Assembly: GCA_028551475.1 (NCBI GenBank) | Contig: CM052358.1 | Coordinates: forward strand, 21,478,853 to 21,542,852 | Length of the DNA: 64,000 nucleotides | Source: Casuarina equisetifolia | Lineage: Eukaryota; Streptophyta; Magnoliopsida; Fagales; Casuarinaceae | Direction of reading: 5' to 3' | Part shown: positions 47,807-58,848 of the stretch, piece by piece | Layout of the letters: each line of letters begins with the position of its first letter | Numbering within the stretch: position 1 is the stretch's first letter | The notes under the pieces: model-generated | What the model saw: only the letters and a program-made list of their open reading frames with translations | Database searches by the model: none | What the model was told of the DNA's origin: nothing | Position numbers and translations under genes: made by a program

Positions 47807-49977
47807 ATGCAGCAATTTATACCTCATCCTCTTCTTGTTGCCTTGTTTCTCTTCCACATTTTCTTTGTAAGTAATGCCTTCAATGACATGGAGTGCCAAT
47901 CTCTATTGTCTTTGCCTTTCAACACATCTTTTCCTCCTTTAGATTGTTCTTCCATTAACTATTCCCACTTGGAAGGAATTTCTTGTGATAAGAAAGGTAT
48001 GGTTACCCATATTTGGTTACCATTTAGAGGCCTTACAGGGGCTTTGCCTATCTCACTTAGAAACATCAAGTATTTGTCTCATCTCAATCTCTCCCACAAT
48101 TTACTTGTTGGTCTTCTTCTAAGGGAATTGTTTTCAACCTTAAATGAACTCAAGGTCCTAGATTTGAGTTACAACAATTTGTTTAGAGGTATTACAAATA
48201 CATTATGTTGTCTTGATTCCATTCAAGTACTTGACATATCTAGCAACCACTTCAATGGGACAATTCAATCTTCATTTCTTCATACAACATGGAGGTTAAT
48301 GAAGCTCAATGTTAGCAACAACAGCTTAACTGGCCTTATTCCATCATTTCCTTGCACCAATTCTTCCTTTGTCCAACTTTTTGACTTTTCTTATAATGAT
48401 CATGTTGACCAAATGCCTAGGGGATTAGAGGCCTGTCCTAAACTAAAGGTTTTCCGAGCAGGTTTTAACTTTCTCTCAAGAGTACTTCCATAGGATATAT
48501 ACAATGCCATAGAATTGGAGGAATTGTCTCTACCTTCTAATAGTCTTTCGGGGCCCATTAGTAGTGACATTATGAACCTTGCTAAACTTAGTAAACTTGA
48601 ATTACAAAAAAATAAGTTGAGTGGCCAAATTCCCATGAAGATTGGAAAGCTTTCCAAATTAAAGTACTTGCACCTTGATTTCAACTCCTTCATAGGTCCT
48701 TTACCCTCATCTTTAGTAAATTGCACATATCTCAAAGTGTTGACTTTAAGAGAGAATTATCTTGAAGGAGATATCTCTACCTTTAATTTCACTGGTCTTA
48801 GACAATTAACAATGCTTGACATGATTGATAATAACTTCTTTGGTGAATTGCCAATAAGTCTTTATTATTGTAAGTCCTTAGTAGCACTTCAACTTTCTGG
48901 CAATAAATTAGAAGGACAAATTGTACCAGAAGTGGCTTAATTGAAATTCTTGTCTTTTCTTTCACTTACTGTAAATAGTCTAACCAATATCATAGAAGCA
49001 TTTAAGAATGTAAAACGTTGCAAATATCTTTCAGTACTTTTGCTTGGAGAAAACTTTTTTGGAGAGGCAATGCCAAGTGATGATAGGTATAGTTGGTTTT
49101 GATGGATTCAGAAATATCCACCTTTTGGGTCTTGCTGGTTGCCAATTAACAGGTCAATTACCCAAATGGTTATCTTTGCTTCATAATTTAGAAGTGTTGT
49201 ACCTTGGTGGCAACAATATCTTAGGTTCAATTCCAATGTGGTTGTCAAATCTTCCAAGATTTGTCTAAGAATCTCATTTTTGGTGAATTTCCAAGAGAGC
49301 TTTGTACAATGCTAGCATTAGTTTCAAGGGAGGCTCTAAGAAAAAGTAATTATTTAAGTTTTCCAATTATTCGTGATGGTTACCAATATAATACTTTATC
49401 AAATATGAAGCTAGGAATAAAGCTTTCAAGTAATCAACTTAGTGGCAGCATTCCTCTTAAGATTGGACATTTGAAGGCACTTTATGTATTGGATCTTAGT
49501 GATAACAATTTTTTAGGCACAATTCCTAATCAAATAGTAGAGCTCACAAACTTGGAAGAATTGGATCTGTCTTCAAATCAGTTTCATGGTGAAATACCTA
49601 CCTCATTAGTCAATCTAAATTTCTTGTCTTACTTTAATGTTGCATACAATTATCTATATGGACAAATACCATCAAGCACCCAACTCCAAAGCTTTGATGT
49701 CCCTACATATGAGGGTAATCTAAACCTTTGCGAACCCCCACTTCCAAAGTGTGCCGATATTGTGAAAAGCAATGATGACAAGTACCTTTAAAAGGAGGAA
49801 GAAAGGCCTCATATGCCTTGGTTCCTGATTAGCATCATTCTTGGCCTCATTATAGGATTTTAGGGAGTTTGTGGCTCTTTAATTTTCAATAATAAGTGGA
49901 GAGTTGCATATTTTCGGTTTGTAGACAATTTAAAAGATCAGTTTTATGTCACGTTAATAGTTTTATTTGCTAGATGA
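47807..49977 (+). pseudogene. LRR receptor-like protein pseudogene G
   Basis: Full-length relative of the RLP at 28006, from signal peptide (MQQFIPHPLLVALFLFHIF) to tail (KWRVAYFRFVDN), ending TGA at 49975-49977. It carries at least six disabling changes. Stops lie at 48491-48493 (TAG for Tyr), 48938-48940 (TAA for Gln), 49789-49791 (TAA for Gln) and 49861-49863 (TAG for Trp). There is a one-base insertion near 49085 and a deletion of about 14 bases near 49258. The cap also lacks the usual Cys pair: the intact DCCQWDGISC is SINYSHLEGISC here. Island and last LRRs are otherwise readable. The first stop leaves a 228-codon product with a signal peptide. A decayed host gene. Confidence 0.92.
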
Positions 49978-50925
49978 AGCAGAAGGTCATGAATGTATAA
50001 TTTCTTTTCTAAAAGTGGTTGTTGTATATTTTATTATCAATTATGTTGTGAAGTTTTATTTTGAAATAGTTTCAATTGTTGATTAAGTTTAACTAGGAGT
50101 GACATTTATGATGAGTTTATGATTGGTAGCTCTAAAATTTGTGACTTAATTGCCTACAAAAAAAAAAAAAAAGTTAGGGGCCAAACATGCACTTATACTA
50201 AGATGGGAGTCCAAATTTTTTAAATAATATTCCAACTTGTCTTTTGGTAGATAGATCAATCAAAAAGTAATTAAAAAAAATAGAACTAGTAAAGTAGTAG
50301 TGCCTTACAATAGTTGCATGACACGGATATAGCAAAGGACTAATCTTGAATAAATAATTAAATATGTTAAAATAATGAAAATTGAAAAAAAAAATCATTA
50401 TTGTTTGCCGATTGTAGCCTTTGAAATATACCAAGTACATTTAAAAGATAGTTGTTCGACCATATTAGTTGAAATCCAAACACAACATTTTATTACGATT
50501 TCTCCTTAAATACTCTTCAAAGCTTTAATGCCCAAAGGCAAATTAAAACAAAAAGATAAATATACTATTAATAAACTTTGCTTTATCAACATAAGAAGAA
50601 CATTAGCTTTTGTTAACCTCCACCAACGTCTTTCTTTTGCTTTTGAAATCAAATACCAAAATTTCAATAAATACCTATTTGTTAATAAGAAATATTTTTT
50701 AAAATTTCTTACTTCAAAATTGATTTTTTTTTTAAAAAATATGTGAGTTTATTTATCTAAGAATAAAAGAATATAAAACATTCACATAAGATGGTCTAAT
50801 ATTCATAAATAAAGATATTCTTTCATGTATTACTTCTATGATTCTAACTAATAAAATTGGTATTTAGTGTAAACTAAATATTTAGTTTGACAAATTTAGT
50901 AATTATGCTAATACAAACTTAGTCG
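49978..50925. other. RLP 3' flank and AT-rich spacer
   Basis: Flank sequence up to about 50110 resembles that of the other RLP copies. 50290-50440 resembles 23780-23960. No gene is supported. Confidence 0.5.
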
Positions 50926-50929
50926 TTTT

Positions 50930-51440
50930 AAGTTGTGATTAACATGGACAACATCACTTCCTACAATCCTTTCTCCGATAGTAGGCGACGCTGGGTTGAG
51001 TAGGAATTCAACGTTTTGTTTTGCAACAAAAGCAACACCGCCATTAGCCTTCTTCTTCAACTTCCCTCTACGGTATTCTGCCCTATTAACACTGGCACAC
51101 ACTGCAAGATGTTGGGGAGTGCTTTACCATCAGTATCCGCGACTGCATCTCTCTGATATCTCTGCTCATTTGTGCACCATTACGATTGAATACTCGTCCC
51201 AGAGGCGCTGAAGCTTGTTAAAGTAGTTAGCTACCGTTCCTTCCGCCTATCTCTCATCTGACACAGTTTACTGAGTTCATATAGCCTCGATGGATCCACT
51301 TGGTTGTACTGGCTGCGCATCTCTTTAATGAGGGCTACGACATCCATAGTCTAATATCAAACATTCGTTCAGGTCCTCCAACAAATTGGCTATGTTCCCG
51401 GAGAGGATCATAAAATGCAATAACCTCTTCCAAAATCGCA
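50930..51440 (-). mobile_element. fossil retroelement gag-like fragment
   Basis: GC-richer than its surroundings. On the minus strand one conceptual piece includes FNKLQRLWDEYSIVM, which resembles the gag region of plant copia-type elements. Another open piece lies at 50908-51102. The element is broken in several places, with no LTR or pol part recognised. Family assignment is tentative. Confidence 0.5.
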
Positions 51441-51464
51441 GTTCCTCAAGTAACTTAACTCCAA

Positions 51465-51570
51465 GGACAGGCATGTGTTCTAGACATGGAAATGTATGAA
51501 GGGCTGATTCTAGGATTGTGTTGGTCCATAATTAAAAGTAAACGTGATGATCCTAATCCTATGATACAAA
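51465..51570 (+). repeat. dispersed repeat family S, copy 3
   Basis: 'gtgttctagacatggaaatg', 'tatgaagggctgatt', 'aggattgtgttggtccata' and 'aattaaaagtaaac'. See copies at 18140 and 32175. Confidence 0.75.
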
Positions 51571-51610
51571 AATAAAAAATAAAAAATAAAAAATAAAAAA
51601 TAAAAAATAA
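51567..51610. repeat. (AAAAAT)n-type microsatellite
   Basis: About six units of 'aaaaaataa'-type sequence. It abuts family S copy 3. Confidence 0.9.
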
Positions 51611-51739
51611 CGTGTTCATCATCAAGTGGGTTAGCTTATTTGATCTTGATTACTTTCTTTAGTTTTTCATTTAACTTAATCAGAAAATTGGTGTTACGTA
51701 GTTCAATGTCCTAATCCAGCGGCAAGAAAAATTGATGTG

Positions 51740-51930
51740 ATTTTGGCGGTGTCGTATCGACAGAGATCATTGCAGAAAGACCATAAATGCCACCTATCCT
51801 GAAGGAAAAGGAAATAAAAAATATTGGCCATCAGGGCCAAATATGACCAAATGCTTGCTGTAGAAATTTGGCAAAATTAAAGCCCGGCATTGTTTTCTTT
51901 CATATTTAGCAAGATAGGCTCCTGGATCGT
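51740..51930 (+). repeat. relative of duplicated block T
   Basis: 'gaaggaaaaggaa', 'aaagcccggcattg' and 'aggctcctggatcgtgag' follow the order seen at 19540-19700 and 20390-20530, with weaker similarity. Confidence 0.45.
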
Positions 51931-52144
51931 GAGCGGTACTTAAGCATGTAATATCCAATGAAAAATTTCCTGTTCAGCATTGAGATATGACGTGGCAGCA
52001 ACGGTGGATGGCTAGGCTGGTTTCCGTAAGAGGGAACCGAGTCCCGTGATGTACAGACTGGCTTGCTTATGCAAAGCAAGTCGATTACCGGTGAGGTGTT
52101 TCGGAAGTTACCATGGAGAAGCATGTCGTAGCTCATATGCTTGA

Positions 52145-52390
52145 ATGTTGAAACCCAAAAATTCCAAATGGATATCCAAATTATGGGCTTTCAATTCAAC
52201 ATGTCAAGAAAGGCTTTCAAGCCCAGTGTTTTAAAAGGGGTTTCCAGACCTGAAAATTGTTAAAGGGGGTCTTTGTACCCAAACTTGAAATGGCCATCTG
52301 AACTTAAAGTTTCAACAGATCTTCGGCCTCCTAAAATCAGACAGATTTAGTCCATAGACTCTGACGGTTCAAATTGGTCTTTGACGGTTC
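52145..52390 (+). repeat. array-flanking repeat F, copy 2
   Basis: Partner of 34480-34755. It is directly followed by a solo piece of the 960-bp monomer. Confidence 0.75.
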
Positions 52391-52715
52391 TTGAATTTAT
52401 AAAGAGATAATATGTACATAGTTTATGTTAATCTTTTGGATGCTTTTCAATGCCCAATTCCCATGACTTTATCTATTTTCATTGAATTGGACTAATTGCA
52501 AATGGAGGGGTAAAGCATGTGGAAAGAGAAAAAGATAAGCATATTAATTTCAAAAGGACAAGGTGGTTTTTTTCCTCCTCCTAATTTTTCATTACTAAGT
52601 TAGAAAGTTGAAACATGTAAAATTATGGAGAGAGACCAAGTGTAAATACTATTAAGTGGTAGGCATAGATAAATCTTTATATCTATGAATTTCATTTTAG
52701 AATACTCATTAAGGC
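52390..52715 (+). repeat. isolated partial copy of the 960-bp monomer
   Basis: 'aaagagataatatg', 'gcttttcaatgcccaattcc', 'attgaattggactaa', 'aaagcatgtggaa' and 'gttgaaacatgtaaaatta' follow the monomer order, 5 kb right of the array end. Confidence 0.8.
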
Positions 52716-53815
52716 ATGTAGAGTCATTCAAATAAATTCTTATTTACACTCAACAACTAGTTACCTTATTTCATCAGTAAGCATGTGGTTCAGTTAGTCG
52801 TCCATGCTACTTAAAACCAAAAGATTTTAGTTTTGACAATTAACTCTCACTCTTCCCCCATTTCCTTAACCGAAAAAAAGAATTGATTACCTTGTTTCCT
52901 CTCTCTACCATTGTCACCGCGTAATGGATCTACTTTTGTCCTCTACTGCATATACAATTTAATACATGGTTGTGTATTAGCCAAGTGGTTTGCCATGGGG
53001 AGGGAAGGGACTCGGATTTGTCAAACTAACTTGATATCAGATACAATATTTATTAGTTCATAAACATATCTAGATAAATAGTGAAGAAAATAAGATTATC
53101 ATAGCTTCATTGATGAGCAAACTTCAATGTGCAAAACTCCACAGTATTTCATTACATACTAGGACAAAGCTCAGTCCCTCGCGTTTTTCCTTCACTTCAT
53201 AGTAGAAAGGTAAACTCTATCAACAATCAAAAGCTGTCCTTTTTAATCTCTTATTCTACCTTGACTTCCAGTTGCACATAGAACTACGCCAATGCAAAAA
53301 CTATTTTAGTTCTTGTAGAAAAATTGCTTCTTGTTGTAGGGTTTTCCTCCCTTTTACCTAAAGAGCTGAAACATCCGATCTATAGTTGAAATTTGAGGCA
53401 TTTATGTTCGTTTTCTTTCCGCATGATGATGGCCACTTGGGCGACAAGAAGTCCTGGACCATTAACGGGTAAACTTTGCGTTTAAACGTCAATTCTAGAA
53501 TAAATAATTTGTTTAATACAGGCATACCTTGAGGACTGTGGACCCTAATTTTTGTTTAACTACAGAGCAGAAGAACCAATCACATTGGCAGTCACACCCA
53601 AAAATATTTCAGAGGGACCGTCTTGTTCGAGAGATTTGATTCCTCGTCAAGGTCTAGGAGCTAGTGAGGTGCACCCGACTGTCTAATTTTGATTCCTCAT
53701 AATTTTTCTCCAACTGTCATAAGCTTTTAAACAGGAACCATGGCCATCTAAGTTGAAGAAGCTTCTAGACGAAGTTTTTGGGCTGTGTCTTGCCAGTGGT
53801 TAGTATCTATGAAGG
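52716..53815. other. no gene recognised
   Basis: AT-rich DNA without a supportable open frame or obvious repeat. Confidence 0.4.
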
Positions 53816-53819
53816 CTCT

Positions 53820-54075
53820 AGTAGTCAACATCATTTGGTTCACCTTATAAAGTCTAGATATTTGAGTCTCTGTTCTAATGTGGGATTGGCTTTACATTTT
53901 TGAGTTTCTTGTGAGGGGGCCAAATCTACCATGTGACTTGGCTTTGATACCATGTAGAATGAGCCCAGATTTATCAAAACTCATTAGTAGCAGTAAAAGA
54001 TAGCTCCCATCTTATAAGGTGTAGATGTTTGAGTTTCTGTTCTAATGTAAGACTGACTCACTCTTAACAAAATGG
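53820..54075 (+). repeat. two imperfect direct copies of an LTR-edge-like sequence
   Basis: 'caccttataaagtctagata' with 'tttgagtctctgttctaatg' (53838 on), and 'catcttataaggtgtagatg' with 'tttgagtttctgttctaatg' (54010 on), are about 172 bases apart. Between them is 'ggctttgataccatgtagaa', which resembles the complement of the tRNA-primer site of plant LTR elements. Probably a fossil LTR-element edge, broken. Confidence 0.5.
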
Positions 54076-54079
54076 AAGG

Positions 54080-57000
54080 CAGATTCACCTCCTTACAAGT
54101 TATGGAGTCAATTTAAAAGGGAACAGGCTTGTCACCTGTACGGGTCAAGAGCTGTTTAAGGGGTCGTTTTGGGAGACAACATTGCGAAAGTGGAAGACCG
54201 AAGCAAAGAAAATCGAGAGGAGCAACTAAAAGACCTAAAGAAAGGCATTGTTGGAAGCAGCTGGAAGTACAGGCAATGCAAGGCAACGAAAGCTAAATGT
54301 GTGGAAAGTTGGAAGGGACGTGTGATGGGAAATGAAGGTGAAACGGGGTTAGTGTTAACGTTGGAAGTAGTGAGTTAGTGTTACGAGGTAATTTCTTTCT
54401 AGTAAACGTAGATTGTTTTGTTTTCTGATTTCGATGTTTTTTTTAGTTTCCTTCAAAGTGTAAGGTAAGCTATAAATTTTGCATTATCGTATTGTATAAA
54501 CTAAAGTGTTCAATATTTGTAACCACAGGTAAGAAGAAAAGATTATACCTTTGTTTGAAAAGATCAATCCGTTAAAGTACATTCATTTACTCATATTAAT
54601 TAATTATTGTTCTTATATTCTTTTCAAAATGCAGGATACGTTTACTTCTTGTAAGATAGTCTTAAAGAGAAACGGTCTCCTTAATGCAAGCGGAAAACTT
54701 TTGCAATTGACTTTTTTGACCTTTTTAAAATTTGTTGCCGTGACTTGTAATGATGAAATGACTCGCACCAATGATCACGAAGTTTGCAGAAGGCGTTTAG
54801 GTCTTCAGCACCTACTCCCCCGTCAAGACGATGAATCTTGCTAAAAGGTCAAGCATCCTGCAACTAGACATTTCTAACCTTCTTGGGACATTCAAGTTCA
54901 ATAGAAAGGGGAAGAAGTACGTACCACATTTCTTTCTTCTATTTCTTCCAAATTCATATTTCCTTCCTGTTGTCATTTCAATTCTCAGCTCAGTATGTTT
55001 TTTCTGGTTGTTCCAGGTCATACTAATATGTCCAACGTTTGGAAGAAGTTGTAAGCACCTCAAGTATTTCAATCAAAATGATCATTGGGAAAAACATGGT
55101 GAAGGGATGTGTTATTAGTATGAATTATTCCAAATTGTTAAAACATGCACCTGAAGGTTTATCTAAATTAAAAGTTCTTCTCTACTATTGAGTTAGCTTT
55201 TGGGTTGGGTTTAAGGCATTTTATGTGAAAAAACTTAATATCTTAATATAGCATGGAGCCTAATTTTCTTCTTTGGCCAATATTCATCTCAAGTTTCTTT
55301 GTTGGAACTTCCATACATTCACTATTTGGTATCATTGATGTCAATATTCATCTATTATAATAAGGGAGCATGTTAATGGTATAGATTGTCCTATGTTATT
55401 AGGACATGAACTTAAGGATTTGTTTAAATTAAAGAAGTTTCTTCAACATTTGACTTAATTTTTGAATTAAGCATAAGGTCTTTCAACTTTATATCTTAAT
55501 TTCTTAGCAATATGACATTTCTTATTTCAAATTTAGAATGGTTGGAGATGGCAACTAAGGACACCAAGAATTCGCTCTAAGTTTAAATTTTGTCTTGCTA
55601 AATTATTTTTGGTTTCCAAGCAGTCATTATTTATTTATTTTTATTTTGGAACATGATAGGGGTTCCAAACATAAATTTGAATCTTATACGTGATGAGATA
55701 TGACTTTTTGTGAGCTTAATCAATCAAACTAGGTTGTGAGAATATTCCTACAATAACGTGCAAGAGTGTGAGGGACATGAGAAACAAAAAATGCTAGTAA
55801 AGGGAGAGGTGTTTCAGTAGATGAACAACGAATATTCAGGATTAGTAGAGCCACCATCCTAATAAAACATGTTGCAATCAGTTTGGAAGGACATATCTTG
55901 CATATTTTGAGCTTTAAAATTGGATTATTCATTTCGTAGACAGCTACGACTTCCTTCATGAAAAAGAAAATTACACAATATTTAAGGTTCTGATTTACAT
56001 ATTTATTATGATGTATTGAAAATCATAATTCCATGCCTACGGGTGAAGAATAGAATTTCGATAGAATCATAATAACATTAAAAAAGAGAAAACACAAAAG
56101 AAAATGTGAAAAAAGTAAAGAGAAAAATGTATAATAGAGGAACTTCCGTAAGCACAGGGCCGGCCCTGCTATTTTTCTCATAACCATAATACAAAAATCT
56201 TCTTTCGCACCCGTTACGCCCTCGAATGCGTCCCATATCTATCGAGTGAAAGTTGCAGGCGGTGGCATGTGATGATTTGCGTCAACTTGTGGGGCGACGC
56301 ATGTTGTGCATACAAGATAAGGTGTCGGTGGTGCAACTTGTAGGCGGTGTGGCATCATGACTTCGTTTCACCTGTGGGCGGTGTCTAGTCTGCAGAGAAG
56401 AAAAGGAATTGTTTAAAGCTTGTCTTCCACCCATGATGATTTGTCAGGACGTGTGAATTTGTTCATGGGATGTTTGAGTGTTGGCTGCGTTTGGCTCAAG
56501 ACAGAACATGTTCCCTGGCTTTGCATTTCCCATTCTTCCTTGGGTTGGCCACATGAGAGTTTATAAGTTACCATTGACATGTATTCAGATCAATAAACAT
56601 GACGTTTCACTTGGGCTTTCTTCTTCTTGTCTCGGTTTAAAAGTACTTCCTTACTATCTCACATTTAGAAGGATTGGTAATGGTCATCTTTTTTTCTTGA
56701 TTTTCTTGAAAGAATTTATGATTGACAATAGATTCTTTCAATGATTGTTTAAAATGTCACAGGGCTTTTTCTGTTGTTTGGACGATTCCGTTCGTTGCAC
56801 CATTGGGCACTTCATTTACATTTTCAAGTGGGTGCAGGATTTGTCTTGGCAAACCTTGCGGAAAATTTTTAAATTAAGAGTTTTGCAACTGCCTCAAAAT
56901 TTCAGAGATGCGGCTACCTATAAATAGAATTAGTCTACTTGATGTTCAAAATGAAAATAAGTATTGGGGAAGCATGTTTGACTGTCTTCCTCCTGCTGTA

Positions 57001-57600
57001 GTTTGACCATTCTAACTGCAATTACGAGATCAGAGTAACATATTTTTGCCTTTTTGCTGGTTATTTTTTGCTCAATACATAACTATTGATTCTACAGAGA
57101 ATCGTGGTGTATAGGACTAGAATATTTCATTAATTGAGAATAGTATATTGAAATTATTGAGGGTATAATTTCCTCATATAATTAGACCTTGTATTATATT
57201 GTATCATAAATAAGAACATTACTTACACTTTCATTTCTAAGTTCCCTCTTTGCCTCACTTGGGCAACTTCTCTTTTGCAGCCATTCTTATCTTCTCTTAG
57301 CTTTGGGATCTCTTCCTCTTTACCGATCGCTCTGTGACAGATTATTTACTCTATGGACAGCTAAAAACTTCATTCACGAAAAAGAGAGGGAAAAAATTAC
57401 GCAATATGTTGATTTGACTTACTGTGTAAGAACGTATCTGACTTTTTCCTTCTTCTAGTCCCATTATAGAAGTACTTCCCCACTGTCCTATGCAGAACAA
57501 AATTTACCTCCGGATCAGAATAGGATGCCGGCAAATATTTAAGGAAAATGGGAACTATTTTTCTCTCCTTTAGACTTGATTGGAAAATAAATCATCTACT
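54080..57600. other. spacer with scattered repeats, no gene recognised
   Basis: Short open frames (for example 54169-54378, 54831-55118 and 56478-56744) show no domain I know. 55115-55260 and 55375-55510 form an imperfect direct duplication ('ttaatatctt/tatatcttaa', 'ttaaattaaa'). A GC-rich patch with repeated 'ggcggtg' is at 56150-56420. 57110-57245 has an LTR-leader look ('tatcataaataaga') but no further support. Confidence 0.4.
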
Positions 57601-57619
57601 TCACAACTGTCAAGGACAT

Positions 57620-58090
57620 AATTTGACAAGGGCCACGCCGGGGTACAACTGACAAACTGAGAAGTCTGTATGTGCGAGTTCATGGCTCATGCTAGTCCTT
57701 TGGATTTTATTCAATCTTGAGTCACCTAAGATAATTGACAAAGCAACGGCCAACTACTTAAATTTTTGAGTTCCTGTCAAGAGCAGGTAGTAACTATGGA
57801 TGGATTGGGCTTTAATTATAATGTGCCATTGGAAGTATTCAAATTGGCATGGTTTACTTGACTTAGCAACGTTTTAAAACAATTAAATATGTCCCTAGGC
57901 ACGAAAGTAAAAGGTCTAGACGTAACATGCTTTGTAACTATAGTTAACAAAATCAATGGTGGCGACTCAAATAGTTACAAAAATCATGGGAAATACTCCC
58001 ATAGACTCGTGGTTAGCTGCTTATTCATAGCAACTTCCAATAACAGGACTTACCAAAATCCAAGTCAAATGAGAAAAATTTATCCGTAAA
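57620..58090 (+). repeat. RLP promoter-region duplication, copy 1
   Basis: Aligns in order with 58150-58640: 'agaa.tctgtat', 'gcatgctagt', 'caacggcca', 'tttaattataat', 'acaattaaatat', 'aaaatcaa.g.tgg' and 'aatcatggg/aatcgtggg'. Spacing is about 540 bases. It contains a module U copy at 57940-58015. Confidence 0.85.
57940..58015 (+). repeat. RLP upstream module U, copy 8
   Basis: 'aacaaaatcaatggtggcga' with 'ctcaaatagttac' and 'aaatcatgggaaatactccc'. Confidence 0.65.
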
Positions 58091-58149
58091 GACTTAACCT
58101 AGTTGGGAGTAAACGTTGCTTAAGACTTCTTAGTTTTAAGTTTGATGAT

Positions 58150-58640
58150 ATTATTCAACAAGGCCGCAATGGTGTCCAACTAATGAAGTAAGAAATCTGT
58201 ATACGAGAGCGCATGGTGCATGCTAGTTATTTAGATTATATTCAATGATTCAATGATCCAATGATTAGTCAATTAAGATTATTGAAAAACCAACGGCCAA
58301 ATATTTAATTTTTTAAGTTCCTTTCAGGAGCAGCTAGTAACTAGCAATAGATTAGGCTTCAATTATAATTTTATTGGCGGTATTCAAACTGCCGTGGTTT
58401 TGCTTGACTTAATAACGTTTAGTACAATTAAATATTTCCTTAGCCAATAAAATAAAAGGTTTAGGTTTAATGTCACATGCATTGTGATTATAGTTGACAA
58501 AATCAACGATGGTAGCACAAATAGTTCCACAGAATCGTGGGAAGAACACCCATAGACTTGAGGTGAGCACTTTAATTTATACCGATTTTCAAAGAGTGGA
58601 CTTAGCAAAACCTGAATGCAACGGCGATAACTGATTCCGC
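58150..58640 (+). repeat. RLP promoter-region duplication, copy 2
   Basis: Right partner of 57620-58090, directly upstream of the TATA box of the copy at 58849. Only this copy has the TATA box and leader. Confidence 0.85.
58488..58565 (+). repeat. RLP upstream module U, copy 9
   Basis: 'gacaaaatcaacgatggtag' with 'cacaaatagttccaca' and 'aatcgtgggaagaac'. It lies about 110-190 bases upstream of the TATA box. Confidence 0.65.
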
Positions 58641-58684
58641 TTGTAAACTTCTCATCTCTGACCAAACAATTCTTGCTATATATA
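58596..58684 (+). promoter_or_regulatory. core promoter of RLP copy H
   Basis: 'gtggacttagcaaaacc' at about 58595 and TATATATA at 58677-58684, followed by 'cgggcaaact' in the leader. The same order is found before the intact gene ('tttgggcaaact'). Confidence 0.6.
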
Positions 58685-58848
58685 CTTGAAAACTCGGGCA
58701 AACTCATATAGAGATGTACAAGATGTACCTCACTTTTCTCTTGCTTCTTGTAGAACGTTTCCTTTCTTTCCTTTGGCACAAAAAACAGGCACTAGTTTAC
58801 TATGGTTCTTCCAGTTTGAGTTACCAAACAAGAACCGGACAAGATCTA

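Noticed and set aside
56478-56927. Two adjacent open frames as a small gene
   Set aside because: No domain, different frames, no conserved neighbours. Consistent with chance in T-rich DNA.
58714-58848. Upstream ATG at 58714 as start of RLP copy H
   Set aside because: It would put 45 residues unlike any paralogue before a normal signal peptide. The paralogues start at the position equal to 58849.
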